DNA of 64,000 bases from Bacillus benzoevorans (lineage in GTDB: Bacteria; Bacillota; Bacilli; Bacillales; Cytobacillaceae). The notes under the pieces were generated by a model. It saw nothing but the letters and a program-made list of their open reading frames with translations, was not told the DNA's origin and did no database searches. How positions within the stretch are numbered: position 1 is the first letter of the stretch; each line of letters opens with the position of its first letter. Below, one piece after another: positions 62,594-64,000 of the stretch. The stretch spans positions 170,594-234,593 of the forward strand of contig NZ_JACHGK010000005.1 of assembly GCF_014207535.1 (NCBI RefSeq). The letters are read 5' to 3'. The position numbers and the translations under genes are program-made.

Positions 62594-63871
62594 ATGGATT
62601 TTAAACAAAATCAGAAAATAAATCAAGTCACCGAAAGAACACTTGTTGTAGGAATCGACATTGCCAAGCGCACGCACTACGCTTGTTTTGTGGATGACCG
62701 CGGACGAGTGCTCCAAAAATCATTCTCTGTATCACAATCCAGAGATGGTTTTGAGCTTTTCTATCAACGTGTTTTGGCCGCAATGAAGGAAAACGAAAAA
62801 GCAGAAGTTATTGTTGGGATTGAACCAACTGGCCATTACTGGCTTAATTTAGCCTACTTTCTTGAAGAACGGGGCATTCCTTTAGTTATGGCTAACCCCA
62901 TGCATGTGAAGCGTTCTAAGGAGTTGGATGACAATTTACCCACCAAGCATGACCGCAAAGATGCATTAGTAATTGCCCGTCTTATCAAAGATGGACGCTT
63001 CAGTTATCCACGTATCTTAAAAGAGGTGGAGGCTGAACTTCGTGTCGGATCAACGTTTAGAAGTAAGTTGACAGAGGAATTGGGTGCTGTCAAAAACATG
63101 ATGATTCGCTGGTTGGATCGCTATTTTCCAGAGTTCGTTCAGGTATTTCCGTCATTCGGAAAAATGGCTTTGGCTGTACTTGAATGCACTCCATTTCCGA
63201 GTGATTTACACCAGAAACAAACCGAAGAAGTTTTATCCCTTTATCGAAAGGTCGATGGGCTAAAATCCCCTCAAAGGCCAAAAGCAGTGCGTTTGATTGA
63301 AATCGCTGCTCGCTCTATCGGTGTAACAGAAGGACATGAGATGGCCCGTATTGAAATCACCACGCTTGTCCGCCGTTACCACCAACTAGAACAAGATATC
63401 GAAAGCATTACAGCGCACTTAGTTGAGCTAGTAAAAACATCTGTAGAATACGAATGGCTCTCAACGGTACCAGGGCTTGGGGATACCACCATCGTTGACC
63501 TATTGGCTGAAATCGGAAGCTTTTCACATTATCAAGATCCACGCCAACTAATCAAACTCGCGGGATTAACGTTACGTGAAAATTCCTCCGGCCAGCACAA
63601 AGGACAAAAACGCCTCTCCAAACGGGGAAGAAGAAAGCTGCGTGCCCTCCTTTTCCGAGTGATGATGCCCATGATTCGCCACAATGAGGCCTTTCGCAAA
63701 CTGCATGAATATTACACAACCCGTACGGTTAATCCGTTACGCAAGAAGCAATCTATCGTGGTTCTATGCGGTAAGCTATTAAAAGTATTACATGGAATCA
63801 GCACCAAGCACAAAGCGTTTGACGCACAGCGAATGATGAGGGATATTCCCAGTCTCGTAGAGGCTGCTTAA
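62594..63871 (+). CDS. IS110-family transposase
   Basis: 425 residues. The N-terminal DEDD (RuvC-like) domain starts VVGIDIAKRTHYACF with EPTGHYW and KHDRKDALVIARL; the C-terminal transposase_20 domain has LSTVPGLGDTTIVDLLAEIGS and LAGLTLRENSSGQHKGQKRLSKRG. AAGGAGGACTCCACA precedes the ATG. The IS110 group lacks terminal inverted repeats, and no target-site duplication can be read here. It extends beyond the window on the right. Confidence 0.95.
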   Translation: MDFKQNQKINQVTERTLVVGIDIAKRTHYACFVDDRGRVLQKSFSVSQSRDGFELFYQRVLAAMKENEKAEVIVGIEPTGHYWLNLAYFLEERGIPLVMANPMHVKRSKELDDNLPTKHDRKDALVIARLIKDGRFSYPRILKEVEAELRVGSTFRSKLTEELGAVKNMMIRWLDRYFPEFVQVFPSFGKMALAVLECTPFPSDLHQKQTEEVLSLYRKVDGLKSPQRPKAVRLIEIAARSIGVTEGHEMARIEITTLVRRYHQLEQDIESITAHLVELVKTSVEYEWLSTVPGLGDTTIVDLLAEIGSFSHYQDPRQLIKLAGLTLRENSSGQHKGQKRLSKRGRRKLRALLFRVMMPMIRHNEAFRKLHEYYTTRTVNPLRKKQSIVVLCGKLLKVLHGISTKHKAFDAQRMMRDIPSLVEAA

Positions 63872-64000
63872 AACCCTACATCCCCTTAATAAGACCGACC
63901 TAGACAACGGGATGACACGGAGAAGCTGGCATTATTTTCACCATTCGACCTAGAGTCCCTAAGGGAGCTTCGCTAGCCTCTGCCTTATGACTAGACCGAA
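63872..64000. other. Right non-coding end of the IS110-family element (partial)
   Basis: At least 129 bp with several hairpins such as TCCCTAAGGGA and GCTTCGCTAGC. It continues off the edge. Length and structure fit a second IS110/IS1111-type non-coding end. Confidence 0.35.

Noticed and set aside
1..64000. CRISPR array
   Set aside because: No regularly spaced repeat set with spacers was seen; the 20-mers at 61022 and 61071 are only two copies.

Overview
The window looks like chromosome of a spore-forming, low-GC Gram-positive bacterium of the Bacillaceae. Reasons: AT-rich DNA, strong AGGAGG-type ribosome binding sites with frequent TTG/GTG starts, a RacA-type chromosome-anchoring protein, an LTA synthase, a YheC/YheD-type (spore-associated) ATP-grasp domain, a CcpA cre site and many U-tailed hairpin terminators. 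I do not name a species.

Layout. 1-1652: thiC (cut by the window edge) with its TPP riboswitch and terminator, on the minus strand. 1.8-11.2 kb: housekeeping and accessory genes (GNAT acetyltransferase, AEC permease, truncated-type flavoprotein, NRDE protein, acetoacetate-CoA ligase, a secreted protein, DUF1540, FetAB-type ABC exporter, endonuclease I family). 11.5-16.7 kb: a three-gene signalling unit (hybrid histidine kinase, CheR-type methyltransferase, REC-PAS-kinase). 18.0-21.5 kb: a fixABCX electron-transfer operon behind a perfect cre match. 21.9-31.8 kb: ltaS, a VTT membrane protein, racA, a TetR regulator, cspB-like, selB, an M42 aminopeptidase and a NosL-like lipoprotein. 32.0-35.7 kb: a ring-cleavage dioxygenase/ACMSD-like pair and a LysR regulator. 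36.0-37.9 kb: ZIP metal transporter and spermidine synthase.

38.8-47.8 kb is the most distinctive part. It is a tightly packed operon that joins a complete 2-aminoethylphosphonate (AEP) pathway (PEP mutase, phosphonopyruvate decarboxylase, and a fused AEP cytidylyltransferase/transaminase expected to give CMP-AEP) to two ligases: an amidoligase/YheC-YheD ATP-grasp fusion and a MurF-like Mur ligase. A Nudix hydrolase ends the operon and an N-formylglutamate-amidohydrolase-like gene is divergent from it. The reading offered here is a system that makes an activated phosphonate and an amide-linked conjugate or surface/spore polymer. The final product is unknown.

48-55 kb: a second extradiol dioxygenase-like protein, rubrerythrin and DUF3501, DUF4003, a dimethylargininase-type hydrolase, and a TetR/NAD(P)-epimerase unit with three matching operator palindromes. 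55.5-64 kb: a mobile region. Two near-identical 44-bp 3' halves of a tRNA (anticodon CCT, probably tRNA-Arg) lie 5.16 kb apart and flank a chemoreceptor gene and a tyrosine recombinase. A second segment follows, with an odd ORF-free stretch, an XRE repressor, two overlapping small genes and an IS110-family transposase at the right edge.
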